Source: a virus | Direction: 5' to 3' (one strand) | Virus record (IMG/VR): IMGVR_UViG_3300046167_000307 | Coordinates: 1-39,460 of that record | Length of the DNA stretch: 39,460 nucleotides | Shown here: in pieces, positions 24,502-32,037 of the stretch | Layout of the letters: the number at the start of each line of letters is the position of its first letter | Position numbering within the stretch: the stretch's first letter is position 1 | Translations under genes and position numbers: made by a program | Notes under the pieces: model-generated | What the model saw: only the letters and a program-made list of their open reading frames with translations | Databases searched by the model: none | What the model was told of the DNA's origin: nothing

Positions 24502-24974
24502 TATGCTTCTACTAAAGTTATATTTTTAAAAGAGTCTTCTAATTTGTAAGCGTTATCGGCCCAAGTTTTAGAACCAATGTTTTTCCAGTGACCATGATCA
24601 GCCATCTTTGGGAAGCTACTATGGATGGTACCTATAGTTATGTTCTCCAAGATACAGTTTGCCACTGTGGCGAACTTATTGGCTTTAAGTGCCAAGGCAG
24701 TTAAATAAGTGTCTGACCCAGGGTGAGTAGACTTAAGTTCGATCGTCTGTAGGGCATTCTTCTTATACCTATTGACTAGGGCTGCAAGAGTGGATTTACC
24801 TTCAGTAATAGTCATCCAACCAGCTACACATTTCGTAACGACTCTATAGTCATATTCTACATCCCATTTAAAGCCATATTCGCTAGTATGGAATTTGTGC
24901 ATCTTGTTACCGATTTTTTGTTCGATTGAGTAAACTGTTTCCCCGCTAAATCCTTCGTGTTCTTTAATATACAT
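24501..24974 (-). CDS. Minus-strand protein of unknown function (first of pair)
   Basis: A 157-residue protein, MYIKEHEGFSGETVYSIEQK onward, with a beta-rich N-terminal half (WDVEYDYRVVTKCVAGWMTI) and a helical C-terminal half. It shares the phrase DNAY(K/R)L with its downstream partner (TWADNAYKLED here, VEDNAYRLVTG there), hinting at a related fold. The upstream gap (24975-25190) is divergent toward the metallopeptidase-like gene and holds overlapping inverted repeats. Function is unknown; it may act early in infection, given its orientation. Confidence 0.55.
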   Translation of the reverse strand: MYIKEHEGFSGETVYSIEQKIGNKMHKFHTSEYGFKWDVEYDYRVVTKCVAGWMTITEGKSTLAALVNRYKKNALQTIELKSTHPGSDTYLTALALKANKFATVANCILENITIGTIHSSFPKMADHGHWKNIGSKTWADNAYKLEDSFKNITLVEA

Positions 24975-25019
24975 AGTTTGTGTTTGTTTTTAATTACAGT
25001 ACTAATATACGAAAAATAA

Positions 25020-25066
25020 TTGACATAAAAAAATCTAGAGGCAATTATTTTGCCTAAAATGGCAAA
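25020..25066. promoter_or_regulatory. Divergent intergenic region with promoter-like and operator-like repeats
   Basis: In the gap between divergent genes, TTGACA (25020-25025) and TTATTTTG (25045-25052) resemble a Bacteroidota-type plus-strand promoter (TTG ... TAnnTTTG, one mismatch). Two overlapping inverted repeats share the same bases: AGGCAA/TTGCCT (25039-25044, 25050-25055) and TTTGCC/GGCAAA (25049-25054, 25061-25066). Such alternating arms over a promoter are typical of an operator. Chance is possible in AT-rich DNA. Confidence 0.3.
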
Positions 25067-25192
25067 GTTTTTTGCAGATACATATAATAACAATCATATC
25101 TACATATTATCCTTAAAAGACTGCTTTACATATCGTTGCTACTCGTGTTTTTTCTACAGTTCATAGAAGAGCTTAAGCCAAAACAAACAAAG

Positions 25193-25609
25193 ATGCTACG
25201 TCCTGTAAAAATACCCACAATAGCAGAAGTCTTTGCAAATGGAAGTACTTTAAGGTTTATAGAAGATTCACTTATGTGGAACCCTCCTAGAAGATCTCCA
25301 CATATTCTAACTAAAATAGCTCCATTACACCCTAGAATAATAGGATTAACAACAGAGGTTAGTAAAGGTACATATCTAATTCAATTAAATGGGATATACC
25401 CTATTGAAATTTTACAAAGAACATTATTTCATGAATTGGCACATGTATATCAATTTGAAAAAGGCCTACTAAAAGAAATGGGTAAAAGAATAATATGGAA
25501 AGATAGTCTATACGACTGGAGTCAACCATGGGGTGAAAGACCTTGGGAGATACATGCTGAAGAATTAGTCGAACAACTCTTTGTGCCTATTTGTGAAGAT
25601 GATATATAA
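25193..25609 (+). CDS. HExxH (SprT-like) metallopeptidase-like protein
   Basis: The longest frame begins at a TTG (25136). I prefer the ATG at 25193 because the extra 19 residues are hydrophobic leader-like sequence with a poor start, though a short signal or anchor cannot be excluded. From 25193 the protein has 138 residues with H80-E-L-A-H84 in LFHELAHVYQFEKG, the zinc-binding motif of SprT-like or related metallopeptidases. A later E-rich helix (WEIHAEELVEQLF) may supply the third ligand. The gene is followed four bases later by another HExxH-type gene. The substrate is unknown. Confidence 0.6.
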   Translation: MLRPVKIPTIAEVFANGSTLRFIEDSLMWNPPRRSPHILTKIAPLHPRIIGLTTEVSKGTYLIQLNGIYPIEILQRTLFHELAHVYQFEKGLLKEMGKRIIWKDSLYDWSQPWGERPWEIHAEELVEQLFVPICEDDI

Positions 25610-25612
25610 ATT

Positions 25613-25978
25613 ATGAAAACACCTATTGTTAAGTATAACGATAAATTATTAGATCGACTAAGCTGGTTTATGAAGATTGGCGGTATAACTCTTTGGCCAT
25701 ATATTATTTTAAGAGAAAGATATAACTCTACAAAGTATTGGAGAAAGAGAGCTGCTAGAATTATTAACCACGAGTCTATTCATATCAGACAACAAGAAGA
25801 ACTTTTAGTCTTACCATTCTATGTACTTTATATTACAGAATGGTTTATTAAGCTATTCTTTTACGGCAGAAAATCTTACTATAATATTTCATTTGAGAGA
25901 GAAGCCTATGATAATGATGATAACTTAAGCTATCTAGGTAAAAGAAAGAAATACGCTTGGATAAAAAGAATATTTTAA
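25613..25978 (+). CDS. Membrane-associated NHESIH metallopeptidase-like protein
   Basis: A 121-residue protein with NHESIHIRQQEELL: H53-E-S-I-H57 is an HExxH zinc motif, followed by a hydrophobic segment (LVLPFYVLYITEWFIKLFFY) and a conserved-looking FEREAYDND whose Glu could be the third zinc ligand. The arrangement (HExxH, RQQ-E-L, one membrane helix, FEREAY) resembles a small protein type I associate with Flavobacteriia genomes, which supports a flavobacterial host or a gene taken from one. It pairs with the upstream HExxH gene. The role is unknown; membrane stress or envelope modification is a guess. Confidence 0.55.
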   Translation: MKTPIVKYNDKLLDRLSWFMKIGGITLWPYIILRERYNSTKYWRKRAARIINHESIHIRQQEELLVLPFYVLYITEWFIKLFFYGRKSYYNISFEREAYDNDDNLSYLGKRKKYAWIKRIF

Positions 25979-26034
25979 GTGATATATAATATGTTACTAA
26001 CATGGTATACGATAACCTTTTAAATAAAAAATAA

Positions 26035-26979
26035 ATGTCAGCAAAACGAAGACGCATCGGAGCAGATGCAACCACAACAATCGCAGTCGAAGAACAGACT
26101 CAATCAACACAAACGCAGGTAGAAGTTAAAACTACAACTAAAGAAGAAAAACCTGCAGACCCCTACGCAGAATTTTATGATGACAATGGAGATTTTCTTT
26201 GGGAAGCCTATGAAGGTACTTGCCCAACTAGAAATAGAACTCCAAATCCACATGTTAAAACTAACAACGGTGATAAGGTCTACTCAAGAGAGCCTTATGC
26301 ACAGGAGTTATATGATAAGATGGAACAATATGGCCAAGATATTAAACCAGTCATAAATGAGGGTGAAATACATGATGGTATTATTTATGGCATTGACCAT
26401 AATTATATCACAGTAGATATAGGTTATAGAGAATTAGTTTATGTAAAGTTTGGTAAGGAGTCTGATGAAGTTAAAGCATCTTCAGTAGGCGACGAGACTG
26501 CAGTTTTAATTACAGAAACTAAAGGTACTTTAACAGGTACGATTACAGGTGGTGTAAAACATAAAACGTTTACAGATCTTAGAGACGGAATTGAAGAAGG
26601 TAGAACAGCCTGGATTGGCCATGTGAAGAACATGATTGACAAGGGTGGTTATGTAGTTACTGTACAAGGTATTAATTGCTTTATGCCAGGTTCATTAGCA
26701 GGTATAAATAAATTATCTGACTTTAGCTCTATTGTAGGTGAAGAGATTTATGTGGTACCAGTTAGTTTCTCTGCAGATAGAGGTACGATTGTAGTTTCAC
26801 ATAGAAAATATTTACAAGCACTTATTCCAACTGCAATAGAAGAATTAAAACAGACGATTGAAGAAGAAAGAGAAGGTATAGTTACAGGTACTGCTAAATA
26901 CGGAGTATTTGTAGAGTTTAGCAAATGCCTAACTGGTATGATTCACAATAACGACCTAGACGAAGAGAACTTTAGTTAA
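26035..26979 (+). CDS. S1-repeat RNA-binding protein, N-terminal piece (three S1 domains)
   Basis: A 314-residue frame. After a disordered Thr/Glu-rich N terminus (~1-105) come S1/OB domains: GEIHDGIIYGIDHNYITVDI (~106-170), TAWIGHVKNMIDKGGYVVTV with VGEEIYVVPVSFS and GTIVVSHRKYL (~190-270), and EREGIVTGTAKYGVFVEFSK from ~285. The third is cut by a stop, but one frame over it continues as KARDIKPGDPIKFKVKDIIS and KITLTQKD. With the next entry this gives four S1 repeats in a ~430-residue protein, as in a shortened ribosomal protein S1. It would bind mRNA or the 30S subunit; see the findings. The frame breaks look like indels. Confidence 0.65.
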   Translation: MSAKRRRIGADATTTIAVEEQTQSTQTQVEVKTTTKEEKPADPYAEFYDDNGDFLWEAYEGTCPTRNRTPNPHVKTNNGDKVYSREPYAQELYDKMEQYGQDIKPVINEGEIHDGIIYGIDHNYITVDIGYRELVYVKFGKESDEVKASSVGDETAVLITETKGTLTGTITGGVKHKTFTDLRDGIEEGRTAWIGHVKNMIDKGGYVVTVQGINCFMPGSLAGINKLSDFSSIVGEEIYVVPVSFSADRGTIVVSHRKYLQALIPTAIEELKQTIEEEREGIVTGTAKYGVFVEFSKCLTGMIHNNDLDEENFS

Positions 26980-27078
26980 AGTTTAAAGCTAGAGATATTA
27001 AGCCAGGAGATCCAATTAAGTTTAAGGTAAAAGATATTATTAGTAATAAGAAAATTACATTGACTCAAAAAGATGTAG

Positions 27079-27327
27079 TTGACGGTTAATCCTTGGATAA
27101 ATATTTCTAAGAGATATACAATACCATCTACAGTAGAAGCAACTGTTAAGTCTAGAAAAGACTATGGTTTATTTATTACAATCGAAGATGGTGTGACTGG
27201 ATTACTACATATTAGTGAAATAGGCGAAGAAACTATGTCCGTATTTAACCCTGGTGATAAAATAACCGTTCAGATCACTAGAATTGATGAGGCGACTATG
27301 AAGGTATTCTTGAAGATGCCCCAATAA
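27079..27327 (+). CDS. S1-repeat protein, C-terminal piece (fourth S1 domain)
   Basis: An 82-residue open frame that is the continuation of the gene at 26035, joined through the 26980-27090 stretch by two single-base shifts; its apparent TTG start is not real. It holds one complete S1 domain: STVEATVKSRKDYGLFITIE, GVTGLLHISEIG, NPGDKITVQITRID, KVFLKMPQ. This domain is the closest to the S1 consensus (the GVTGLLHISE core). Frame and function match the preceding piece, so the two should be read as one gene, 26035-27327. Confidence 0.65.
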   Translation: MTVNPWINISKRYTIPSTVEATVKSRKDYGLFITIEDGVTGLLHISEIGEETMSVFNPGDKITVQITRIDEATMKVFLKMPQ

Positions 27328-27377
27328 CTCTCTAAAAGGAGTTTGATATATATTGAAAGTAATATTATACTCTCAAT

Positions 27378-27644
27378 ATGCAAAAACTAAATAGAGACTC
27401 TAGTAGAATTTCGATCCTGAACGGAAGCCAAATTGGTGTCGAGTTTGAATTCTATTCTAATCTAGAACTTGAAGAGACTCAGAAGTCTTTATCTAAACTA
27501 CTTAATCGTAAGATTAGGCTAGAAGATAAAGCACATTCTGACTTCCAACCAAGCAATGAGGTTTTTAAAATGGAACCAGATATGTCTGGTGGTAAAGGGC
27601 TAGTCGAACTAGTTACTGGTGCCATGCAATATCGCGATGCCTAG
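27378..27644 (+). CDS. Amidoligase-like protein, N-terminal piece
   Basis: An 88-residue frame opening with SQIGVEFEFYSN, then KMEPDMSGGKGLVELVTGAM. This matches the start of amidoligase-type (COOH-NH2 ligase) enzymes: (G)xExEF, a metal/ATP-binding (E)PDxS and an E-(L/I)-V-T/S stretch. The frame stops at TAG 27642; with one base removed it continues into the next entry as RLVIIKMLGWIRENGY. It is one gene of about 438 codons reaching 28694. Confidence 0.5.
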   Translation: MQKLNRDSSRISILNGSQIGVEFEFYSNLELEETQKSLSKLLNRKIRLEDKAHSDFQPSNEVFKMEPDMSGGKGLVELVTGAMQYRDA

Positions 27645-28515
27645 ATTAGTTATTATTAAAATGTTGGGATGGATTAGAGAGAATGGTTATACATCTGACC
27701 GTGCCTCTATCCACCTTAATATGTCTTTTAATCCTGATTACTTGGAAGACCCTATGATGATTTCTAAAATGAATATTTTAAAGTTTATTTTAGAATTTGA
27801 TGAGAAGAGAGTTTACAAGTATTTTCCAAACAGAGAGAATTCAACCTATGCAAAATCTATTAAATGGGTTATGCCTAAACATGAAGCTTTCTACTATAAT
27901 GAAGATTTAATTAGTTCGGATAACTTTACCTTTGCTAATACTAAATATTATGGTATTAACTTTGAGAAAGCACAAAAGAACTATTTAGAGTTTAGATATG
28001 TTGGTGGTAAAGATTATGAGAAAAAAACTGATGATATTCTACATTTAGCAGAAATGTTTATTATGTCAGTATGGAAATCTTGCTTTAATCCTACATTCAC
28101 TCCTGAGAATAAAATTGAGATGAAAAGGATTTTACAGAAGAATGCTCCCCTTATGGAGATGTTAAAAGACTATACCGCCGTAAATAAGCATTGGCCTAAG
28201 ATACATATACTAGTAGATTTGCAAGATAATCCACAGGTAATTGAAGTTCAATGGGCTAGATTTAAGACTAAAGTTTTAGATCTTCTAGCGCACGGAGGTA
28301 TGGAAGAAGGTATAATTAACTATGACTCAGACTATTCTGAAGTTCAAGTTAAGGATGGTAAATTTAAAACAGCATACCTATTAGATGGGTTTGAGTTTGT
28401 AAACTGTGAATTGTCAGGTAATATTGAGAACAGTGGAATTTATTCATGTAAAATCACTGGAGCTCAGATATTAAGGTCAAAGTCTATACCAAGGTACAGA
28501 AGTTTGGGACTCTAA
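27619..28515 (+). CDS. Amidoligase-like protein, main piece with beta-helix-like C terminus
   Basis: A 298-residue frame continuing the amidoligase-like gene: GWIRENGYTSDRASIHLNMS carries the conserved (S/G)xH-x-(N/H) strand of the family. Its first ~13 residues are out of frame. The C-terminal part (FEFVNCELSGNIENSGIYSC and KITGAQI) resembles short beta-helix repeats. The reading continues through two more shifts as EVWDSKVESSFVHGSCTLNN and ends with VIVSKKIKA at TAA 28692-28694, three bases before the next ATG. Amidoligases make amide or peptide bonds. In a phage the target could be a virion protein or the host wall, but this is unproven. Confidence 0.5.
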   Translation: MPCNIAMPRLVIIKMLGWIRENGYTSDRASIHLNMSFNPDYLEDPMMISKMNILKFILEFDEKRVYKYFPNRENSTYAKSIKWVMPKHEAFYYNEDLISSDNFTFANTKYYGINFEKAQKNYLEFRYVGGKDYEKKTDDILHLAEMFIMSVWKSCFNPTFTPENKIEMKRILQKNAPLMEMLKDYTAVNKHWPKIHILVDLQDNPQVIEVQWARFKTKVLDLLAHGGMEEGIINYDSDYSEVQVKDGKFKTAYLLDGFEFVNCELSGNIENSGIYSCKITGAQILRSKSIPRYRSLGL

Positions 28516-28696
28516 AGTAGAGTCAAGTTTTGTACATGGGAGTTGTACTTTAAATAACTGTTATGTCTTTGGCAAGGACGGTATTTTTAAAGGTAAGGAT
28601 GGAAGGTGGAATTTTTAGAGAAGGCGGGGTTGGACCCCATGCTAGATTCTCGAAAGAAACTGAAGTCATTGTAAGTAAAAAAATTAAAGCGTAAAA

Positions 28697-29539
28697 ATGA
28701 GCGAAATTAGAGAAGGTAATAATACTAACTTAGGCACCGAAAGAGATTTTGGGGATAACTGCCTAAATGAGTTTTTACAAGAACTAGGTGATGATTTAAC
28801 TGGTGCTTGTATGGTTCCTATTAATTTACCACAAAGAGAAATCGTTAACATTATTAAGAGAGCGAAGAAATGGTTCTATAAGCAATATGAAGATAGTGTA
28901 CAAGAGAACTACTATGTTGTTCCTAGCAATGTTTTTGATTCTGCATATTTTAAAAATACTAGATGTTTAAACCTACCTGGAGCTAATGCTGACGGTGGAG
29001 GTTCTGTATATTCAGTTTTTGGAGTACATGATTTATCATCTGGATTTAATGGAACAGGCCAAGGCATGGATGTTAGATTCAGTGGCGGTGGTGACTTCTC
29101 ATTAGATAAAATGTTATTCAGAGGTATGTATGAAGGATCCGGTCCTGCTGAAGCCGCTGAAGAATTACAATACTACGTACTAAATGCGTCATTGGCAGAT
29201 ATGTCAAGACAGATTTTAGAAAACCCTATTAGCTTTCAGTATGCTAGACTAAACGGTAAGCTGAAAATAATGGGAGACACTCCAAAAGGAGATTGTATAC
29301 TACATGTATACGAAACTATACCAGACTGTGCACTTTACTCAGATGAAATTTTCTTTAGATATTGTTCTGCGAAGATTAAATCTGCACTTGGTGCTAAGCT
29401 AGGTATATTCAAGTTTGCATTACCGGGTAATGTAGAATTTGACTATGATGCTATTAAAGACATGGGAGACACCGAATTAGAGTCAATAATAGAAGAAATC
29501 AAAGGCGACGAAGGCGTAGACTATATGTTTCACTCGTAA
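28697..29539 (+). CDS. Virion structural protein before gp25
   Basis: A 280-residue intact protein. The N-terminal ~60 residues include a helix NLPQREIVNIIKRAKKWFYK followed by YEDSVQENYYVVPSNVF, a pattern reminiscent of phage neck or adaptor proteins (helix, then Y-x-V strand), and then a Gly-rich loop (FNGTGQGMDVRFSGGG) and mixed alpha/beta sequence. Its position ahead of gene 25 and gene 6 suggests a virion protein, a neck or baseplate component. I cannot assign a T4 counterpart. The stop is followed by a 21-base gap with a TATAAATG sequence over the next ATG. Confidence 0.5.
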   Translation: MSEIREGNNTNLGTERDFGDNCLNEFLQELGDDLTGACMVPINLPQREIVNIIKRAKKWFYKQYEDSVQENYYVVPSNVFDSAYFKNTRCLNLPGANADGGGSVYSVFGVHDLSSGFNGTGQGMDVRFSGGGDFSLDKMLFRGMYEGSGPAEAAEELQYYVLNASLADMSRQILENPISFQYARLNGKLKIMGDTPKGDCILHVYETIPDCALYSDEIFFRYCSAKIKSALGAKLGIFKFALPGNVEFDYDAIKDMGDTELESIIEEIKGDEGVDYMFHS

Positions 29540-29560
29540 TTAAGCCGAATACATATATAA

Positions 29561-29917
29561 ATGGATTTTTATATTAAATACATAGGTGACCCGAATTACA
29601 ACGCGACACAACTACAGAATAACGGTGAGATCGAGCAATTAATTACTCAGATTGAGACCATTCTATTTACTAGAAAGTCTGAAGTTTTAGGCTCGCCTGG
29701 TTTTGGTTGTAATTTAGAAGATTTAGTTTATACATTAAATCAAAATGAGTACAATATTAAACAAGAGGTTACAAATCAAATAAATACTTATTGCCCACTT
29801 GCTACTAAATATAATGTAGTTGCAGACGTAAAATTCTTTAAAGGTACTGTTAGAGATATTGCATATATTGATATTACAATTGATAGTAAATATTTAGTAC
29901 AAATAAACCTAAGATAA
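29561..29917 (+). CDS. 25: Baseplate wedge protein gp25-like
   Basis: A 118-residue protein with the gp25/W-type lysozyme-related fold: QLITQIETILFTRKSEVLGS, PGFGCNLEDLVYTLNQNEYN, and VRDIAYIDITIDSKYLVQIN. The G-x-(R/P)-x-FG and L-E-x-(L/V)-V(F/Y) region is diagnostic of gp25, which is the conserved part of the sheath-baseplate junction in contractile injection systems. The length matches T4 gp25 (132 aa). It is followed immediately by gene 6, as in related phages. Confidence 0.85.
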   Translation: MDFYIKYIGDPNYNATQLQNNGEIEQLITQIETILFTRKSEVLGSPGFGCNLEDLVYTLNQNEYNIKQEVTNQINTYCPLATKYNVVADVKFFKGTVRDIAYIDITIDSKYLVQINLR

Positions 29918-29921
29918 AAGA

Positions 29922-29929
29922 GATAAATA
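29922..29929 (+). promoter_or_regulatory. Late-promoter-like box GATAAATA
   Basis: A 7/8 match to TATAAATA four bases before the ATG at 29934. The distance is short for a promoter of gene 6, so it may instead be part of a shared start context: nearly the same string precedes the start at 19992 (GATAGATAATACATGGCAGA there, GATAAATAATACATGGCAGA here). Confidence 0.25.
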
Positions 29930-29933
29930 ATAC

Positions 29934-31763
29934 ATGGCAGAGTTAAAATTTTTAGAGACAGTTAGGACTAACGCGGAGCAGATTAAGGCCGACACTAGAA
30001 CTTATGTTAGCAGAGTTTACAAGAGAGCTAACACACTTTTTACTGAGGCGTCTCCTTTTGCTCAGATTATTTCTGTATTCTCAGAATTATATGAACTAAT
30101 TATGTTCTATATTGAGGATGCTGTAGTAGAACAAAACATATATACTGCTCAACAAGCAGAATCTATATATGGTATGTCAAGATTGACAGGCCATGATGCA
30201 ACAAGAGGTTTTGCTGCAACTGGAGAAATAGAATTTAGATGGAAGCCGGGTGCAGACCTTAGTAAGATTTCCGGTACTGGATTAAATATAGATCCAAGAG
30301 CTGAATTAAAATGTGAGTTAAATGGATTATTCTATACGTTACTATCTTCAAAGGATAGATTTAGATTAGAAAAATCTAATAACACAAAAATTAAAGCAGC
30401 AATAATTCAGGGTAAATATGAAAGACAAAACGTAACAGGTACTGGAGAAAAGTTACAGTCTTTTAATATACAAACTCAAAAATTATCAGATCATTCAAAG
30501 GTGGGTGTTTCTGTAAATGGTGAAAAATGGACTAAGCATAATTCATTATATGATTTACTAAATAACGAAAAAGGCTACTTGTTAAAAACAGGTATTGCTG
30601 GAGGTATTGATGTTTATTTTGGTAACGGTGCTTTTGGTGCTATCCCTCCTACAGGCTCTACAATTGAAGTTGAATATGTAAAACATGATGGTTTTATGGG
30701 TAACATAGATGATGGTAGAGATATAACATTTAAGTGGCAAGCAGAGGGAACTGATTCTTTAGGAGGCGAGCACGATCTAAATGAGTTTTTAGATATAACA
30801 TGTACTTCATCTCCAAAAATGGGAGCAGATAGAGAGTCAACAAACTTTACTAAGATTATGACGCCACTTGCTTCAAAATCTTTTGTTTTAGCAACTCCAG
30901 ATAATTACGAGTATTTTCTATCAAGATATGGAATGTTCTCGTATATAGATGCTTACAATACCACATCGGATGAGTATTTAGATGACGACAATGTTATTTA
31001 CATATTTGCAGTGCCGGATGTAAGAAAGAAACTAACTTCTGGTCAAGACTACTTCTCTATTCCAGAGAACGAAATGTTCTTCGACCAAAATGAATATGAT
31101 AAAATGGGACAAGTAATTCAGGACAGTGGCCAACAAATGGTTACAACTGAAGTTGTCTTTGTAAAACCTCAGGTTAGAAAATATAGTATGGATATTAATA
31201 TTAGATATTTTGAAGGGTTTACGAAAGAAGAGATTTTTAATGATGTCAGAGCGAAGGTAAGTGATTACATGTTAAATGTAACAAGAAGAGATAAATTACC
31301 TAAGTCTGATATTGTCTATATTCTAGAGGAAATAGAAGGTATTGATGCTGTTAACGTTAGGTTTATTTCAGAAACTGAAGAAACAGCTAGAAGACTAGGC
31401 TACTTTGAGTCGGTTACAACAACCATCCAGCCACAAGAGCCAGTAGTCTTAGAAGATATAGGTAACGGTAAACAAAAATACATCTTTTTCAAAAAGGTAG
31501 AAGAAGTCAAAGTCGTTGACGTTGATGAAACTACACAGATACCGTACACTGTTGCTGGCTTAGACCAGTGGGGTGATATAATTATGGAGAAAGAGGAAGT
31601 TGCAGTCTTTAGAGGCGGATGGCAAGATCGTGATGGTGACGAGATTGTTGACAAAGCTCTAATTAATGCAGAAGCAGCAATGTCTGTTAACTTCGACCCA
31701 ACGCCAGTACCTAGCACGATTTATACTAGAGTACAGGCTGGAAACAGAAAAGCCTTGAAATAA
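29934..31763 (+). CDS. 6: Baseplate wedge protein gp6-like (baseplate J family)
   Basis: A 609-residue protein in the position and size class of T4 gp6 (660 aa). It shows FAQIISVFSELYELIMFYIE in the N-terminal part, the J-like domain (KASFVLATPDNYEYF region, YIDAYNTTSDEYLDDDNVIY) and MDINIRYFEGFTKEEIFNDV followed by LPKSDIVYILEEIEGIDAVN, typical for gp6/J C-terminal repeats. gp6 connects neighbouring wedges around the hub. The stop overlaps the next start by one base (TAATG). An antisense frame at 31400-31717 is a shadow. Confidence 0.8.
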   Translation: MAELKFLETVRTNAEQIKADTRTYVSRVYKRANTLFTEASPFAQIISVFSELYELIMFYIEDAVVEQNIYTAQQAESIYGMSRLTGHDATRGFAATGEIEFRWKPGADLSKISGTGLNIDPRAELKCELNGLFYTLLSSKDRFRLEKSNNTKIKAAIIQGKYERQNVTGTGEKLQSFNIQTQKLSDHSKVGVSVNGEKWTKHNSLYDLLNNEKGYLLKTGIAGGIDVYFGNGAFGAIPPTGSTIEVEYVKHDGFMGNIDDGRDITFKWQAEGTDSLGGEHDLNEFLDITCTSSPKMGADRESTNFTKIMTPLASKSFVLATPDNYEYFLSRYGMFSYIDAYNTTSDEYLDDDNVIYIFAVPDVRKKLTSGQDYFSIPENEMFFDQNEYDKMGQVIQDSGQQMVTTEVVFVKPQVRKYSMDINIRYFEGFTKEEIFNDVRAKVSDYMLNVTRRDKLPKSDIVYILEEIEGIDAVNVRFISETEETARRLGYFESVTTTIQPQEPVVLEDIGNGKQKYIFFKKVEEVKVVDVDETTQIPYTVAGLDQWGDIIMEKEEVAVFRGGWQDRDGDEIVDKALINAEAAMSVNFDPTPVPSTIYTRVQAGNRKALK

Positions 31764-32035
31764 TGTCGTTATACAAAGATTTATTAGCATATAAAAGAAG
31801 AAGCCTTTACAAGGTAGCCAGAACTAGAAAGGACTCTAAGTTGAATGTCGGTTCCGACTATCAAGATCGTGGTTTATTACAAAATATGCTATCAAAACAT
31901 ATACAAAGAAATCAAACTATTAGCGAGTTTATTGATTTTTTAAATGATTATCTTTTAAATATTCTAAAAGGTCCTAGATTTCTAAAAGGTTACAAGAATT
32001 ATACAGTTAAAAAAGACGATACGTATATTAGATAA
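31763..32035 (+). CDS. Small basic protein between gp6 and gp7-position gene
   Basis: A 90-residue basic protein starting in a TAATG overlap with gene 6 and ending two bases before the next ATG. MSLYKDLLAYKRRSLYKVAR is followed by helices with FIDFLNDYLLNILKGPRFLK. The small size and tight coupling suggest a baseplate accessory or chaperone. The family is unknown. Confidence 0.5.
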   Translation: MSLYKDLLAYKRRSLYKVARTRKDSKLNVGSDYQDRGLLQNMLSKHIQRNQTISEFIDFLNDYLLNILKGPRFLKGYKNYTVKKDDTYIR

Positions 32036-32037
32036 TT

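Noticed and set aside
25136-25192. TTG start giving a 19-residue hydrophobic leader for the HExxH protein
   Set aside because: The TTG has poor context and the ATG at 25193 follows an A-rich leader like other genes; kept only as an alternative.
29556-29563. TATAAATG as a late promoter for gene 25
   Set aside because: It overlaps the ATG of gene 25 itself, so a start there would leave no leader; a chance match in AT-rich DNA.
31400-31717. Minus-strand open frame of 105 codons within gene 6
   Set aside because: It lies wholly inside a confident gp6-like gene and is Ser/Thr-rich shadow sequence.
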